Assembly: GCA_020226215.1 (NCBI GenBank)
Contig: CM035236.1
Coordinates: 49,475,057 to 49,539,056, forward strand
Source: Sindora glabra
Taxonomy: Eukaryota > Streptophyta > Magnoliopsida > Fabales > Fabaceae
DNA: 64,000 nucleotides
Direction of reading: 5' to 3'
Shown here: positions 23,001 to 32,587 of the stretch, piece by piece
Layout: each line of letters opens with the position of its first letter
Numbering within the stretch: the stretch's first letter is position 1
Notes under the pieces: generated by a model
What the model was told of the DNA's origin: nothing
The model's input: the letters and a program-made list of their open reading frames with translations, nothing else
Databases searched by the model: none
Position numbers and translations under genes: made by a program

Positions 23001-24778
23001 CATCTATACAAATATGTATTTTAGTATCTACGGCCGCTAAAGCATCAAAAAAACAGAAATTATATTACACTATCACTATAACATAAGTTCACTATTTTGA
23101 AGTTGAATTTTTTTTTTAACTAATTATTATGAAGACTTCCAGAGTTAGGAAGTTCATGATAGCCTAATATTATAGAATAAGACTAACTGGAAATGTCTTT
23201 CACAAAGGAAAACAAGGAATAGGAAAGGGTCAACATTTAAGGATTTGTACTTGTTACTTAACAGACTCAAGCCCACCACTAATAGGAAAGAGAAAATTTG
23301 TAGACGATACTCAGCTCTGCAACTGATTACCACTACAAGTACAAAATGCCAGCATTAGTAGTCAAGAAAATATGGAAATCTATTATCAAACTTAACCTTG
23401 CTTAAAGCAAGACTGAGGCAGTTATCTGCAGCCATTAGATCTCCTTTCTTCCAAATGCAGTTACCTAAACATAGCCAAGCATCTGCAAGAGATGGATTTA
23501 ACTTAACCTGATGCATAGAAGAGTTAATCACAATCTTGCACATCATATCAGCAACAAAGCACATCAGACCACAGTAACAGTAAGAACTATTTTTGCTTAC
23601 AGATTTTGATAAATGATCCTCTGCTTCTTTCCTATAGTCAGGAAATACATCCAATATTTTCCCTCTAAGATATTCAAATGTTGCACGCTGCACAGGAGAT
23701 CTTCTTTGTTCTGCCAAAGGAGGTCATCTTATCTTAAAAGAATTTCAATGAAACAAATATTGAAAATTTATACTATAAACAAATCAGATTAGACAGGACC
23801 ATTTTAACAAAGAGCCATTGATCAAAGGTCAACTGAATTATTAACACAGAACCTAAAAGTAATTAAGAGAGTTACAAGAATAAAAAGCAACATAGAAAAG
23901 CTTTTCCAATTAAAGCTTCACATGAAAATAGGAAATAAAGCCTTGAAATTGGTGTGATACATTGTGAGTGACAAATATATATATATACACATACATATAT
24001 ATATCTATATATAGGTAAGAGTTGCGCAAAAGATTGCAAAGCTCAACCACTAGTTCCGAACACTATAGCTCTGAGAACCTAAGAGGATATGGCGAGTAGA
24101 GACTGCTTTTGTACCACAGAGCTGGTTAAGATGTAAGATAATGATGTAATTAGTTAATTCACATTGCACTTGTAGTATCATTACGTTGGTGCTATACTCA
24201 AATCTTCGGTCTTCAAATGAAAATAGGCAATAAAGCCCAGGTGGGGGGAAAACTAAAATACTAGAAAGGCACATTGCAATTATAAGAAACACAATTTCAA
24301 AATATCCAATATGAGTTACATAAAATATGGTTCATACATTCATCAAAAGTCAGCCTTAACATAAACTTCGTTAGTTATTCACCATGCATCAAAACCAGCA
24401 TCTGCCATCAAATAATCGAAACAATTAAAAGCAATAGAAACAACAATATTGTGACATTAAATTCCAACAGTTTCCATCAATCCAATTATACTCCGCATAT
24501 AGTTTCAATTTTGAAATTTGACCCGCACATGTTAAAATCAAACAGAATTATTCTATTATCCATTAATTGAATAGCTAAAGTAAGCAATATACTCAACCGA
24601 AAATAAATTTACCTGGAGGAATGGAGTCGAGAAGATTGAGAGCGAGATCGGATTCTTCTTGCAATTTAGAGATTTTGTCATCTGGATTGATTGGAAAATA
24701 GGTGTCTCGAAGATGGTGAAGATCTTCCGCTGCTTCAGCAGCTTTCGCGAATGGGTCTTCATCAGCTGGGTTGCTCAT
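7509..24778 (-). CDS. TTC5: TTC5 homologue (TPR protein with C-terminal OB-fold), 13 exons, 417 aa
   Basis: Joined exons (minus strand): 24778-24613, 23710-23601, 23507-23397, 22454-22397, 20565-20476, 19932-19838, 19616-19563, 16174-16037, 15678-15621, 15472-15358, 8521-8452, 7870-7799, 7625-7509. They total 1,254 bases, 417 codons plus TGA, with every junction GT-AG and in phase. The start ATG is 24776-24778, followed by [20 protein letters not shown]. Residues about 80-275 form tetratricopeptide repeats (for example [20 protein letters not shown] and [20 protein letters not shown]). Residues about 295-410 match the TTC5 OB-fold domain ([40 protein letters not shown]). Length is close to human TTC5 (440). 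In mammals TTC5 (Strap) is a stress cofactor of p300/JMY and binds nascent tubulin to trigger tubulin mRNA decay; a plant role is inference only. The large introns 7 and 10 are swollen by transposons, yet the frame is intact. Confidence 0.93.
7799..7870 (-). CDS. TTC5: TTC5 homologue exon 12
   Basis: Residues 356-379, [20 protein letters not shown] then WKEK. Acceptor TTTCAG, donor AAG|GTATGC. Confidence 0.92.
8452..8521 (-). CDS. TTC5: TTC5 homologue exon 11
   Basis: Residues 332-355 ([20 protein letters not shown], then HDA), core OB-fold strands and the most conserved part of the domain. It lies 6.8 kb from exon 10 owing to nested transposons. Acceptor CTGCAG, donor GCG|GTAAGA. Confidence 0.92.
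9160..9925 (-). pseudogene. Copia B RT end and RNase H
   Basis: Minus reading: [60 protein letters not shown], then with a few stops the RNase H text ([16 protein letters not shown], FRAMAH-like) and the element's usual end [11 protein letters not shown] just before the purine tract. Mostly in one frame apart from scattered stops. Confidence 0.8.
9926..10355 (+). pseudogene. Inverted integrase-tail/RT-start block of Copia B
   Basis: Here the plus strand is the coding one: [20 protein letters not shown] (integrase end), [40 protein letters not shown] and [20 protein letters not shown], then a stop before ELVPLP. These are consecutive parts of Copia pol that normally precede the RT core, yet they face opposite to the RNase H part and to the LTR/primer-site polarity. 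Both edges are abrupt. Confidence 0.8.
11000..12497 (-). pseudogene. Copia A reverse transcriptase and RNase H relic
   Basis: Minus reading from 12497: [20 protein letters not shown] (integrase tail), then from 12228 [20 protein letters not shown] and [20 protein letters not shown] (RT start). From 11486: [20 protein letters not shown], then [20 protein letters not shown] before RNase H. The piece around 11335-11385 repeats its own [16 protein letters not shown], a small internal duplication. The catalytic YVDD area (about 11690) is visible only as fragments. Confidence 0.75.
13130..13881 (-). pseudogene. Copia A GAG-pre-integrase and integrase core pieces
   Basis: From 13881 down: [20 protein letters not shown], then YELGGLYxLD-like text and [19 protein letters not shown] (pre-integrase His/Cys region). 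From 13324: [17 protein letters not shown] with the first integrase Asp. Below 13130 (to about 12760) [20 protein letters not shown] and [20 protein letters not shown] continue the core. Stops and frameshifts interrupt it. Confidence 0.75.
13895..14160 (-). pseudogene. Copia A gag end and protease active site
   Basis: Minus-strand reading gives [36 protein letters not shown], then after the hexanucleotide repeat [14 protein letters not shown], the Copia aspartic protease motif (DSGA) at about 13895-13935. The zinc knuckle was not found. Confidence 0.7.
13932..13990. repeat. Hexanucleotide microsatellite inside Copia A
   Basis: About ten units of (GGAATT)/(GAAATT), the first half GGAATT and the second GAAATT. 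It abuts the protease motif coding sequence on its gag side. Confidence 0.85.
14280..14580. other. GC-richer leader segment of Copia A
   Basis: A stretch distinctly richer in G and C than its surroundings, between the 5' LTR/primer site and the gag remnant. It has CpG-containing words such as CGCACGCACTGCCACACGCC. No coding match was recognised. It is either the untranslated leader or captured sequence. Confidence 0.45.
15358..15472 (-). CDS. TTC5: TTC5 homologue exon 10
   Basis: Residues 294-331 plus two bases ([20 protein letters not shown], then [18 protein letters not shown]), the first strands of the OB-fold. The acceptor is the less usual GCAAG; it is the AG that keeps phase with exon 9 and gives the expected SSYKRA start. 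Confidence 0.83.
15621..15678 (-). CDS. TTC5: TTC5 homologue exon 9 (58 bases)
   Basis: Residues 275-293 plus one base, [19 protein letters not shown], the basic linker between the TPR array and the OB-fold. Acceptor TTCAG, donor T|GTAAGC. Confidence 0.85.
15838..15917. repeat. Perfect 40-bp tandem duplication in intron 8
   Basis: Bases 15838-15877 and 15878-15917 are identical (unit starts AAGGTTTGAGAGAAAGGGCA). The identity implies a recent duplication. Confidence 0.95.
16037..16174 (-). CDS. TTC5: TTC5 homologue exon 8
   Basis: Residues 229-274 ([20 protein letters not shown], then [20 protein letters not shown]). This is the last TPR pair. It lies 3.4 kb from exon 7 because of the LTR element in intron 7. 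Acceptor TTATAG, donor AGG|GTAATG. Confidence 0.9.
16743..18233 (-). mobile_element. Non-autonomous Copia-type LTR element in intron 7 (TSD AACAC)
   Basis: LTRs 16743-17023 and 17934-18233 both run TG...TTCTAACA and share long blocks (TTTAGGGGGGAAACAGTG, CAATGATAATCAATCTAGGATAT). The target duplication AACAC is perfect at 16738-16742 and 18234-18238. The primer-binding site (complement of GGTACCACTCTAATA, about 17917-17931) and purine tract (complement of CTCCCTCAAG after 17023) give minus orientation. The 0.9-kb interior has no pol or gag; it holds a C11 run (17130-17140) and loosely repeated CTTCCAAAAGTSTCCTT-like words. It resembles a small derivative element mobilised by a Copia partner. 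Confidence 0.9.
19563..19616 (-). CDS. TTC5: TTC5 homologue exon 7 (54 bases)
   Basis: Residues 211-228, [18 protein letters not shown], matching the loop between TPR pairs in TTC5. Acceptor ACCAG, donor ACT|GTAAGT. Confidence 0.88.
19838..19932 (-). CDS. TTC5: TTC5 homologue exon 6
   Basis: Residues 179-210 ([20 protein letters not shown] then [12 protein letters not shown]), a TPR pair. Acceptor GACAG, donor GCT|GTGAGT. A T-run/G-run tract lies just inside intron 5. Confidence 0.88.
20008..20060. repeat. T21-G23 homopolymer junction in intron 5
   Basis: Twenty-one T (20008-20028) run directly into 23 G (20029-20051), followed by GAGGGGTGGGG. The plus strand is G-quadruplex-prone; the gene's transcript would carry C23 then A21. 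Exact lengths in an assembly are uncertain. Confidence 0.85.
20476..20565 (-). CDS. TTC5: TTC5 homologue exon 5
   Basis: Residues 149-178 plus one base ([20 protein letters not shown] then [10 protein letters not shown]). Acceptor TTCACAG at 20566-20567. An acceptor further in (GCTGAG) would break the phase and was not used. Confidence 0.88.
20983..21731. mobile_element. Probable MITE in intron 4
   Basis: The left end reads GCCGTTTGATTTAACTAAGG and the right end, inverted, GCGTTTAGTTCACC. Both subterminal parts carry AAAGGAAAAGGAA. The middle (21120-21590) is almost only A and T with ATTATT-type words. A T18-G11 run lies at 21691-21719. CCGTTTGRTT-type ends are common in plant MITEs. No clean target duplication was found, so borders are approximate. 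Confidence 0.5.
22165..22365 (+). mobile_element. Probable tRNA-derived SINE in intron 4
   Basis: An internal polymerase III promoter is suggested: A box TAGCTCAATCGG at 22177-22188 and B box-like GGTTTCGATTTG at 22231-22242, with GTAAGACCAGGTGTG between. The 3' end has an A-rich tail (AAAATAAAAATAAAAATAAC). Orientation is opposite to the gene. The B box departs from GGTTCGANNCC, and target duplications were not fixed. Confidence 0.5.
22397..22454 (-). CDS. TTC5: TTC5 homologue exon 4 (58 bases)
   Basis: Residues 130-148 plus one base, [19 protein letters not shown], a strongly conserved TTC5 segment. Acceptor GTGCAG, donor CAAG|GTAAGG. Confidence 0.9.
23397..23507 (-). CDS. TTC5: TTC5 homologue exon 3
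   Basis: Residues 93-129, a TPR helix pair ([20 protein letters not shown] then [17 protein letters not shown]). Acceptor CATCAG, donor AAG|GTTAAG. The weak donor is compatible with the phase of exon 4. Confidence 0.9.
23601..23710 (-). CDS. TTC5: TTC5 homologue exon 2
   Basis: Residues 56-92 ([20 protein letters not shown] then [17 protein letters not shown]). The ATFxYLRGK motif is characteristic of TTC5. Acceptor GGCAG, donor TCT|GTAAGC. Only 93 bases of intron separate it from exon 3. Confidence 0.9.
23969..24014. repeat. (AT)n-rich microsatellite in intron 1
   Basis: Imperfect TA/CA dinucleotide run with interruptions. Confidence 0.7.
24613..24778 (-). CDS. TTC5: TTC5 homologue exon 1
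   Basis: Encodes residues 1-55 plus one base. Acidic, helical N-terminus ([20 protein letters not shown]). The donor is CAG|GTAAAT. No upstream in-frame ATG extends the protein before stops in the 5' flank, so this start is preferred. Confidence 0.9.
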
Positions 24779-25046
24779 TTCAGCGACTGTAATTTAGAAA
24801 GGAAAACTGCTTGGGAAGACGATGAAACAGAAAAACCAACAAAGAAAAGTGTCCTTTACTCGGAATTTGTTGGAGATAATTTAATTATCAAAATAATTTA
24901 TTTTATTATTATTACATTTTATAAGAAGCTGCTGGAGGTGAGCTAGTGAGAAGTAAGGATCATCAGAGGCGGTCCACCCAATTTTTAGCCTGGACTTAAC
25001 ACGGTATATATAGAATTTGAATCGAGAAATTAGATTTAGGCCTTGG
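24779..25046 (-). promoter_or_regulatory. 5' flank of the TTC5 homologue
   Basis: This is the only place a minus-strand promoter can lie before the next transposon. No convincing TATA box or leader intron could be chosen; the sequence becomes AT-rich beyond 24880. Included as position only. Confidence 0.35.
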
Positions 25047-25735
25047 TAATTAGCCATTCAATTAATTATTAATTAATTTATTTAACAGTTAACTAATAAT
25101 TAATTATATTAATTAATTTTACTAGTTGATAATATTAACTGTTTCAGTAAAAATATTTAATAAAATTAATTATTTCCTATTAGTTGTTTATATATAAAAT
25201 AAAGTATAAGGACGCATATATATTTTATAATTTATTTAAGTATATTTTTACTTTAATAATATTTTAAATTTATTATATGATTTATGTTTAAGAAATATAA
25301 TAATTTATTTTTAAATAATTTTTTAAGTCATACTTTGATAAATTTAAAATATAATTAAATATTTATTATATTCCTTAAATTATTATTTTTTTTAAAAATA
25401 AATTATTATGTTTCATAAATGCTTTATAAAAATTAGTAATTATTATTTAATAAATTTATTTAATCTTCTTATAGTAAGGATATAAATGAAAATATGTATA
25501 CTATTTAAGGATAATTTTATATTTTTACAAACTCATTATTAATAAACTAATTAAAAATATTGGATTCATCAACTGTTTCAAATTAGCTAAATAAAGGTCA
25601 ATTAGTTAATTGAATAAGTTATTTGTCAAACAGTTAAATTAATTGATTGACTCAATTAAATAATTAAATACTATCAAATCAGTTAAAAACTTATCAAAAA
25701 TTTTTTTATCAAACACCCTCTTAAGCATGACAAAA
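25047..25735. mobile_element. Decayed MITE upstream of the TTC5 homologue
   Basis: Left part has repeated TTAATTAATTATT and AACAGTTAACTAATAATT; the right end, inverted, reads AAGAGGGTGTTTGATAAAAA with ACTGTTTGACAAATAACTTA. Internal text (TAAAATTAATTATTTCCTAT, ATATATTTTATAATTTATTT) matches the element at 54500-55560. The GGGTGTTTGATAA end is typical of hAT-type MITEs. Borders and target duplication are uncertain. Confidence 0.5.
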
Positions 25736-25894
25736 TTTTAAACTTTGTTTTATAAATAGATCAAATTTAAGTTTGCATATTTAAAATTGAATAGGTCCAA
25801 ATTCAATTTTATTTTATATTTATATATTAAATATTTTATTATATATATTTAATATATATTATATCATGTGATTTAATTTCAATATAAAGAACTA

Positions 25895-25895
<1 letters not shown>

Positions 25896-25941
<46 letters not shown>
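25896..25941. repeat. (TG)n(TA)n microsatellite
   Basis: Short TG run passing into a long perfect TA run. Confidence 0.9.
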
Positions 25942-25943
<2 letters not shown>

Positions 25944-26044
25944 AATTTTTTTCAATGATATTTTCTCTTTATTATATATATTAAATTAAATATAATATAT
26001 ATAAATATAAATATATTTCATATATTTATAGGATTTAATTATAA

Positions 26045-26050
26045 TATATA

Positions 26051-26099
<49 letters not shown>
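26045..26099. repeat. (AT)n microsatellite
   Basis: About 25 TA units with one CA interruption. Confidence 0.9.
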
Positions 26100-26104
<5 letters not shown>

Positions 26105-26693
26105 TAAAATTTTACAATTAGATTGAGTTAAGGCATTTCTATTTCAAAAAGGATCAAACTTAAATATAGAAAGCATGAAGAAAATTTGGATTGAACTTGA
26201 CTTGATCTAAATGAAAATACCTTATTATTTATGTAAGCTCAACCAATATCTAATTCCAGCCACTTTTTACTGACGCCTAATGAGAAGAGAGTAAGCTAGC
26301 ATACCAAATCATAAATTTAAATCTTCTTATTTATATAAAAAAATAAGTTTTGAAAATTAAAAATATATATACTTAGACATATTTTTTAAGTTAAAGAGAA
26401 AAATGCACCTTATCTCATATGCAGTATAACCTATTTATAACTTGTACGAATAATATGTCACTTGTAGTATATATAGTTAGCATGCTTCAATTGTTTTGGA
26501 AGGACATTTTTCCTAAGAAAATTTCCTTTGTTTCTATAAAAATAAAAGAAAAATATATCACTTGCGTTATTTTTTGTAATTAAAAAAAGTATACATACAA
26601 TTATAGTAATTGAAGAAAATAACTTTCTCCTTAAAATGAAAAAAAAATACTAAATAAATAGAATATTTTCTATTATCTTAATATTTTATAATT

Positions 26694-26832
26694 AGCTAAA
26701 ATTACTAATTTTATCCTTAAAATTATATAGGGCTTATAAAATGATTATTGAATTATATGAAGTTGAAAATTTATCCTTGAATAATAATTTGCATATATGA
26801 TTACATCCCTTCATACATTCCTTAACGAAACC
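26694..26832. mobile_element. Half-copy of a Mutator-type MITE
   Basis: GCTAAAATTACTAATTTTATCC and the following 130 bases (CTTATAAAATGATT, TTATATGAAGTTGAAAATTTATCC, ATACATTCCTTAACG) match the left arm of the intact element at 45854-46122. No inverted second arm follows, so it is truncated. Confidence 0.5.
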
Positions 26833-28252
26833 TAACATCAATAAATTAACATACCAACTAAACATTCACGTGGGGCTTTCTAATGTAAGGTGTCTTCAAA
26901 TGATATAAAGTCGAACCTATGCTTTGGAAGATTTGCTTCTCTTGTTTGAATGTTAGTACACTTTTTGAAAATAATACAAAAAGGATGTTTCATGCAATAT
27001 TAGTCATCAACATCTTCATCAATATGGAAAGGCTAAACCAAGAAGCATTTCGCTTTAACCAACACATCTGATAATATCTTTCCAAGGAACCTCCTAGCAA
27101 TACCAAGGATTCGGTCACCCTATACAAAAGTAATATAAAAGGCCTAATAAGTAAACATAAACAAATATATGCAAGAAGTAAATAAAATCTAAATCTAAAT
27201 TTATAATTGTTTGTATTATTGTATATACAGGTTCAGCCAACTAAATTTGTAAGTATTTGCATCTCAAGCTTTACATACGAATTCAATAAGGAACATCATT
27301 AACTAAAAATGAATTAAACTATAATTTAAAAAAAAGCAATAATAAAGATATTAAGAGTAAGTCACATTTTATTATGTAAAAAACATATAAATGATTCAAT
27401 GCAATAAAAAATCTTAGTACCTTTTTCTAAGAAAATTGCTTCAATTGTATTACTACATTATTATTGTCATTAGCAAAAATTTTTCCTAAACTCCACACAC
27501 AATGATTTTTAAGTTTCCTTTGCATCATTAATAGATTATATGAAGTTAATTTACATGACATTATATGCTATGTGTCAATGTTAAAAATAATCTATCAAAG
27601 CAAATAAGTTAAAAAAGGCTGCACATACCTTAAATTAAATGTAGACATAATCATTATGTAATGTATAACTATTACTTCATGTAACATTAATGTAGTAGAG
27701 TAATGTAGAAAATCTATAATTTATAGGTTTAAAATAGAATGTAGATTAAAATAAAGTGGATACCATTCCTTTTGTTAATAAAAAAGGAGTTCTTTTCAAT
27801 TGAACACATTCAGTACCATTATTACTTATAATAAAAAGTCTTCTTTGGTTACATTTCAAAATGTAATGTACTTGGCTGTCAAAAAATAAACAAAAAACAT
27901 CAATAACATCCATAAAACCTAAATACTACTAAGTGCATTCAAAAACTAACTTCAATATCAGCAATCAACATCTCAAAGAAGGAATAACCAATTTCTTTCT
28001 TGTTTAAGAAAATGATCAGAAAGCATTAGTTTGCTTACAATTCACTTGAAAACAAAATTATTTATAACTTCGTATTCTGATGAAACATTAAAATTAAAAG
28101 CTCAAGTCACAAATCTTCAAGCATGTTCTATAATATTATAATTTGCTAATAAATGCCTTTTTATATTAAAAGGGAACAAATAAATAATACAAAAAATTGT
28201 CAAGAGATATAAACCAAAAAAATAAAAGAAAAATGTACAAAAGAACTAATTA
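26833..28252. other. AT-rich non-coding stretch
   Basis: No ORF or known domain was recognised. About 75 bases at 27826-27901 (GTCTTCTTTGGTTACATTTC, AATGTAATGTACTTGGCTGT) recur in the same orientation at about 34300-34365, so it contains a dispersed repeat. Confidence 0.5.
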
Positions 28253-29074
28253 TAGAGTGTGTTCAGTTATGTTTTGAGTTTTTTGTTTTTTAAAAACTAT
28301 CTTACAAAATAGTTTTGAAACAATTTTAAAAAACAAACTCATTTTGAAAACTTGTTTCAAGATTTATTTTAAAAATTCATCTTTCTCTCTCTCTTTTATG
28401 TGTGTCTTTACTTGCAATCAAAATGTGTCTTCTCCGTTATTAAATTTTTCATTGGCCCTAAGCTTCTCCTTCCTTGTACAAATCTAGGGATGGTACAAAC
28501 TTGTTAGCAAACATCATAAAAGGTGGAAACTCCTTCCCTTTCTCGTGGTTCAAAACAAGTTATAGAAGTGATGGTCTAATTTTGACATTGATTCAACCAA
28601 CAAAATAAGATTGCATTTTTTATCCAAAAAATCTAGATTAAGGTTGATTATGGGCTTAATTATGACAAAAAAATTCAAATCTATTTGTTAAATATTATTC
28701 ACCAAGTTTACCATTAAACTCAAATTTAGGTTAGGAAAAAAGAGAAAGATGATGACTGTTATGTGTAATTACTATACAGAAGAAGAGTCTCTTAGTAAAG
28801 TTAGAACTAATCATGTGCAAAGTGGAAGAACAAATTAGGAAGACCACTTCTTAATTAGTTATAAAATTACCACTATATTTCTTAAAAATAAAATAGCAAA
28901 TTTAGAAAAAAAAATTGAGACGTTTTTCTATTTTTTTAGTTTTCTAAAATGAAAATTTGAGTTATAATTTTTTAAAACAAAATGTGAAAAGCAAGCTTTC
29001 AAACAATATCTATTATTCTTTTCTTTTTAAAAATTAAGAACTATTTGTTTTAAATAAAAGCCAAACATGCTCAT
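28253..29074. mobile_element. Possible non-autonomous DNA element
   Basis: The left end GAGTGTGTTCAGTTATGTTT and the inverted right end GAGCATGTTTGGCTTTTATT are similar. Both arms carry TTTTAAAAAC/AAACAAA-rich text. The flanks share TAATTA but not a clean duplication. The interior has no coding match. Confidence 0.35.
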
Positions 29075-29714
29075 AATTACTAAAACAAATTAAAATAAAA
29101 GTAAAAAAAAAAAAACTACCAACTAGAAGTTTACATGGTTTCAATAGAGTAAATAAAGATAAGTTTAAATATTTTTATTTTTATATTTTTTAAAAATTAA
29201 TTTTGAAATTATTTTTATTTTCAAAAATTATTTTTAAATTAAAGGGAAATAATATATTATAGGATGTTTAATACTACAAACAAGAAAATATTTCATATAA
29301 TTATAAAATTAACATAAAAAATAAAAGAACAAATTAAGAAAACATTTAAAAGTTGTTTCTATTTTTAAATTACAAATTTGAAAAATAATTTTTAAAAACA
29401 AGTTTCTAAACAAGTTCTTCTATATTTAAAAATAAAAAAATATTTTAAAAATAATAAAAAAAATAGACTCAACTTCTTCTAGAAATTTAAATTGAATACA
29501 ACATTAGTGATGGCATGAATAGAAAATTCCCTAAGATTGCCTACAAAATCTAAGAACAAACTTTAGAGGTTTCCAAAAGAGATACAATATTGCGAGATGA
29601 CTTGTATCAATTACTATTAAACATAAGCTTCTTGTAATAGTTAAAAAAAATAGGGATAACAATTGATACAAGCACTCACATAGATGAATAACGATACATG
29701 ATCATATCAATTAT

Positions 29715-30450
29715 TTATCATATATATAAAAAGGAGAGCATGCAAGGTTTATATGTTGAAATGTGTCAATAATAGTATAAAATTTGTATGCACATATTAA
29801 TAATATTATCAAAACTACTTGATTAATAAAATTAATAAATATTATTTGAATATGATCAATTAATAATTTAAATGTGATTAATTGAGATAAAAATAAAAAA
29901 GATTAAAACCAATTCATCGTGAATTACTTAAATACAACTTTAGTTTATCTATTAAATATTATCTAAGAAGAGTGGGTAATGTTTATATGCTAACATATAT
30001 TTATAATAGTAAAAAAATTATAAGCTCCTATTAATTTGATTAATAAAATTAATAAATAATATTAGAAAAAGATTAATTAATAATTTAAATATTTGATTAA
30101 TTGAGATAACAAATAAAGAAGATTAAAATCAATTCTCATAAATTACTTAAAAGGAATTTTGATTAATAATTACATTTATTTAATCAATTATAAAACTATA
30201 ATTTTGTATATCCTTATAAATTTAATCATTAAAATAGCTTATATTAAAAATAAAGGACAATAGGAAGTCAATATAAAGAATTTGCTAATAAAGAATTATT
30301 TAAAAATGATAAGAAAATAATTTAATTAATATTAGTAATAATTAAATTATTTTGATTAATTAAAATAACAAAAAAGTTAAAATTAAAATTTAAGAAAGAT
30401 ACAACTTTATTTTTTAATCATATGCATTTTAAAGTAGTTAATTGAAGTTA
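29715..30450. repeat. Degenerate tandem repeats of about 240 bases
   Basis: Words such as TTGATTAATAAAATTAATAAAT, TTAATAATTTAAAT and TTAATTGAGATAA(C)AAA recur in order from about 29740, 29980 and, more weakly, 30280. The copies are strongly diverged and AT-rich. No coding sequence. Confidence 0.5.
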
Positions 30451-31855
30451 CAATAAAAAAGATCAAGAACAAGCACTGCAAAGAAGTTGCTAAAATATAC
30501 TATTAACTAACATTAAAAATAATAATGAAATAGCTAAATTGATAATAACGATGACAACTAAATTTCACTTAAGCAGGAAATTTGTAAAGACATCTCTTAC
30601 ATTTCACAGTAACACCTAAACATTATAATGACATCTTATAACCTATAAATACCATAGTTGCATCTTAAAACCAAAACAACCTGGCCAAAATTTATTTTTC
30701 AGAATGACAAGGCCTACTAGTAATTTTGATCATATACCTTTGTGAGATTAATAGTGACAAAAATGAATAAAAAATCAAAATTAGATTTATAGCCAATTAT
30801 GGAATGTCATTAACTTCAAATTAAATAATGAACTCATGAGTGTTGATATAGTACTTCTAGAAGAAAAGGTTAGTTTAACTTCATGTAATTACTATTATCA
30901 ATTTAGTTTCTTATATATATTAACTTAACTATTAAAAGTAAAATAATCATATCATGCAACAATTAAATTTACATTTGCTCATAGTTTCATGCAAACATTG
31001 CAAGAATGTCATATTTATTCAATTAGGTTTTTTGAAGTGATAACAAGTAAGGCAAAGTATAAGATTGTTAATAATGAATACATGATCAAGTTTTATGTAT
31101 TAACTACACTAAAGAAAATAGAAGGATAATATTCTATTATATCGAAACATAGATCTAAGTTACTTCCCTTTAATAAATTAAAAGAAAATTTTGATAAGAA
31201 TACTTATCTAAAGGATACTATAAACTATACTCATGCATCAAAGCTATTAAAAAGTTTAAATTGTAAATTATACTTGATAATTACTATAAATTATATTTAT
31301 ATAATGTCAATATATAAAATATGATTATACTTGTGGATTCTTGATGTAGATGTCATGAAACTACTCAAAAGTATGTCTCCTATTAAATAAATGCCAATAT
31401 GAAGTGAATTAGTGGAAAAAAATTATAAAGCAACAAGATAAAGGATTAAGCACCAAATACCAAAGTATTGTTATAGATGTGAAATACCTATCTTTGATAT
31501 CTTTTATTTTTTAAGATAACTTAAAATTATAGGAGAATGATAATTAAAGCCATGTTATGGGATATGTTATCAAAAGCACTTATTGGAGAATACTTGGATA
31601 AAAAAAATCCACCAAATTATTTTCATTCTAATATCAATAACTATTGAAATAATTTGTTTTTGAAACTCAAAAGTATTAAAATTTGGTTATCCACTGCAAG
31701 TTTATCTAAAATCTTCTTAGATATAGATATGGAGGAGACATTAATCTAAAGCAAATACAAAAATAATTTAATTAAATATTTATATTATACAGCCTTACTT
31801 TAATACATAATAAGACAAAATGACAAGCTTAATGCAGTATTACAATTGAACAAGC
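30451..31855. other. AT-rich non-coding stretch
   Basis: Nothing recognisable was seen in six-frame reading or at the repeat level. Confidence 0.5.
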
Positions 31856-32515
31856 AAATCCAATTGAACAATTGGAATTTTCAATCAGAATTATTGATTC
31901 ACAACCAATTTTAGAAGTGAAAGCAATATTTAACCTACTTACAGTGAAAAAAAAGAGGTAAAATGAATAAAATTAACCGAAATTTATCAAAATCGTATGA
32001 TTATGTGATATATTTTTACATTTGTAGAAAGCAGCTTTATTTTATATTACTACCACATAAAAAATTTATGTTGAAAATAGTTAGTTTTATGTCTCTTACA
32101 TTGATTTCACAAGAAAACCTAAGAACATTGCTTCCAAGCTTAAGTGAGATCACTGAAATTAAAAATGTGAAAAGTAAAAAGAAGTAAATCCAATTGAACA
32201 ATTAGAGATTTCAATCAAAACTATTAATTCATAACCAATTTTAAAAGTGAAAGCAATATTTAACCATACTTGTAATGAAGAAAAAGAGATAAATTGAATA
32301 CAATTAACCAAAATTTGTCAAAATGATATGATTATAGTGATATATTTTTACATTTGTAGAAAGCAACTTTATTTTATATGACTACCACATAAAAAATTGA
32401 TGTTAAAAATGGTTGGTACTATGTCTCTTACATGAATTTTGTAAGAAAACTTAAAAACATCACTTCCAAACTTAAGTGAGATTGCTACAAATGAAAAATG
32501 TGGAAGCCAAAAACA
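31856..32515. repeat. 330-bp tandem duplication
   Basis: 31856-32185 is repeated at 32186-32515, both starting AAATCCAATTGAACAATT and sharing TACATTTGTAGAAAGCA and AAGCTTAAGTGAGAT-like text. Divergence by eye is 10-15%. No ORF is kept in both copies, so it is not a gene duplication. Confidence 0.85.
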
Positions 32516-32587
32516 TAGCTCTTACATTTTCATTAGACTTTTGCTTTATTATTGTCATTAATTGATGAAGATGATGAACTTGCCATT

